A DNA stretch of 14,666 nucleotides from an uncultured Oscillospiraceae bacterium (GTDB taxonomy: Bacteria > Bacillota > Clostridia > Oscillospirales > Oscillospiraceae): the NCBI GenBank assembly GCA_944385645.1, contig CALWYA010000013.1:1-14666 (forward strand). Direction: 5' to 3'. Shown here in pieces: positions 13,650 to 14,666 of the stretch; position 1 is the first letter of the stretch, and each line of letters begins with the position of its first letter. Position numbers and translations under genes: made by a program. The notes under the pieces were generated by a model. It was given only the letters and a program-made list of their open reading frames with translations, made no database searches and had not been told where the DNA came from.

Positions 13650-14525
13650 ATGTTGGCGGAATTTTGGGCAGACCAGGGGGACTGGACCCAGGTGATGCCC
13701 GGCGCACGGGCCTGCCTGTTCTCTCTGGAGGAGGGGCCGCTTTCCCTGCCTCTCTGGCTGGAGCACCTCCACTTCGAGGCCCTGTTCTGCCTGGCCGGGT
13801 CAATGACCCTGACCCGGCGGGACGGATCATTCCTGACCGCCGGTGCCCGGCAGGTGCTGATTCTCACCGACCTCTCCAATCTGACCGGAGCCAGCGTGGA
13901 CGCCCCCTTGGAGGGTATCCTGGTGGCGGTGGACGCCCGGGGCGCCCGGGAGAGTTTGCAAACCATCTGTACCCTACTGGGCGGACTGACCCTGGACACA
14001 GGCCGAGTGCGGCGGTGGATGGCTGGCCGGGGCGGCTGCGCCGTGGAGGGCCCCACTCACTGGAGCCGGGCGGCCTTTGCCGACCTGGACCGCTTGCCGC
14101 ACAGCGAACAGGCCCGCTGGTGCGTGTGGAAGTCGGTGGAGCTGCTCTACCTGCTCTCCGCCCCGGAGAAGGCGGAGACGGACACAGCCCCGGCACTGGA
14201 GCGGGAGGTTGCCCGGGCGCTGGCGGACACCCGCCGGTATATGGAGGAGCACCTGGACGAGCCCCTCACTATCCCGGCCCTGAGCCGCCGGGCCTGTCTC
14301 TCCGCCACCACCTTCAAGGAGGGCTTCCGCCGCCTGTACGGCCTGCCCGTCCACGCCTGGCTGCGGCAGCGGCGGATGGAGCGGGCGGCGGAGCTGCTAC
14401 GCAGTTCCTCTCTCAGTGTGCTGGGGGTGGCACAGTCGGTGGGATACGGCAGCGCCAGCCAGTTCACCGCCGCCTTCCGGCGGCAGTACGGCGTGACGCC
14501 GGCCCAATACCGGAAAAATGTCTGA
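13650..14525 (+). CDS. AraC-family transcriptional regulator
   Basis: This is a 291-residue regulator. The N-terminal ~180 residues are a divergent sensor domain without a motif I can name; it contains LEHLHFEALFCLAGSMTLTRRDG, which suggests a cupin-like beta-barrel. The C-terminal ~100 residues carry two helix-turn-helix motifs: LTIPALSRRACLSATTFKEGFRRLYGLPVHAWLRQRRM, then the signature VAQSVGYGSASQFTAAFRRQYGVTPAQYRK. The ATG at 13650 has only a distant GGAG upstream, so the start is less certain than the frame. It is likely co-transcribed with the HMA gene and may control it or the gene that starts at 14631. No metal-binding cluster is obvious. Confidence 0.9.
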   Translation: MLAEFWADQGDWTQVMPGARACLFSLEEGPLSLPLWLEHLHFEALFCLAGSMTLTRRDGSFLTAGARQVLILTDLSNLTGASVDAPLEGILVAVDARGARESLQTICTLLGGLTLDTGRVRRWMAGRGGCAVEGPTHWSRAAFADLDRLPHSEQARWCVWKSVELLYLLSAPEKAETDTAPALEREVARALADTRRYMEEHLDEPLTIPALSRRACLSATTFKEGFRRLYGLPVHAWLRQRRMERAAELLRSSSLSVLGVAQSVGYGSASQFTAAFRRQYGVTPAQYRKNV

Positions 14526-14551
14526 ACCGGCACAACCCCGTCCGGTTTGGC

Positions 14552-14580
14552 GATACAGGAGGTTCTTCCTCTGCTATAAT
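14552..14580 (+). promoter_or_regulatory. Promoter of the gene starting at 14631
   Basis: A perfect -10 TATAAT (14575-14580) is preceded at 17 bases by GATACA (14552-14557), a weak -35. The expected start near 14587 leaves a leader of about 45 bases. A weak -35 with a good -10 would suit activation, for example by the adjacent AraC-type regulator, but no site was identified. Confidence 0.55.
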
Positions 14581-14630
14581 GTTTCAATCCGCAAAGAGAC
14601 GAGCTTGTTTCCGCACAGGAGGAAATTGCA

Positions 14631-14666
14631 ATGAAACAACATCGCTTCTGGGCCTGGGGCGCCGTG
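14631..14666 (+). CDS. Start of an unidentified gene (5' end only)
   Basis: The ATG at 14631 is preceded by AGGAGGAAATTGCA, a strong ribosome binding site, and by a TATAAT promoter. The first 12 residues are MKQHRFWAWGAV: a short basic head followed by aromatic and hydrophobic residues, which looks like the start of a membrane anchor or signal sequence. Too little is present to name it. Confidence 0.6.
   Translation, partial: MKQHRFWAWGAV

Overview
The window is a GC-rich stretch of about 14.7 kb (roughly two thirds G+C by eye, with AT-rich islands only at promoters). It most resembles an anaerobic Firmicute of the Oscillospiraceae (Flavonifractor/Lawsonibacter-like). The reasons are Shine-Dalgarno sites of the AGGAGG type, a DUF6465-type lysine/alanine-rich protein, a GldG/DUF4340 ABC operon, a clostridial CobA-HemD fusion, and a small clostridial HMA protein followed by an AraC regulator. 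Gene density is high and most neighbours overlap by a few bases.

Region 1 (1-4545, minus strand) is an ABC export-type operon in the order ATPase, ABC-2 permease, GldG-like membrane protein, DUF4340 protein. The last gene runs off the left edge. Both GldG and DUF4340 carry a single-base -1 frameshift in a G/C homopolymer. These could be assembly errors or real decay.

Region 2 (4546-6620, minus strand) is an OmpR-type response regulator and its overlapping sensor kinase, closed by a strong hairpin terminator. The promoter regions of the regulator and of the ABC operon share a direct repeat, TTCAG-N6-TTCAG, with an 11-bp period just upstream of the -10 box. This suggests that the two-component system controls itself and the ABC operon.

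Region 3 (6650-7338) holds a DUF6465-type gene on the minus strand with its own terminator and promoter, and a divergent intergenic region with a 7-bp inverted repeat.

Region 4 (7339-12170, plus strand) is a tight five-gene operon. It encodes a FecB/BtuF-type lipoprotein, a FecCD permease and its ATPase, then a precorrin-2 dehydrogenase interrupted by an in-frame TAG, and a CobA-HemD fusion. It joins uptake of a metal chelate or corrinoid to siroheme/corrin-ring synthesis.

Region 5 (12171-14666, plus strand) is a metal-homeostasis cluster. It starts from a textbook promoter (TTGACA-N17-TATAAT) with an AT-rich inverted repeat at the transcription start. The genes are a 55-residue Cys/His-tailed small protein, a ZIP transporter, a small HMA domain protein preceded by a second copy of the same inverted-repeat motif, an AraC-family regulator, and the first 12 codons of another gene with its own promoter. 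The shared motif suggests one metal-responsive repressor over both transcripts.

No tRNA, rRNA, CRISPR array, insertion sequence or recognisable riboswitch was seen.
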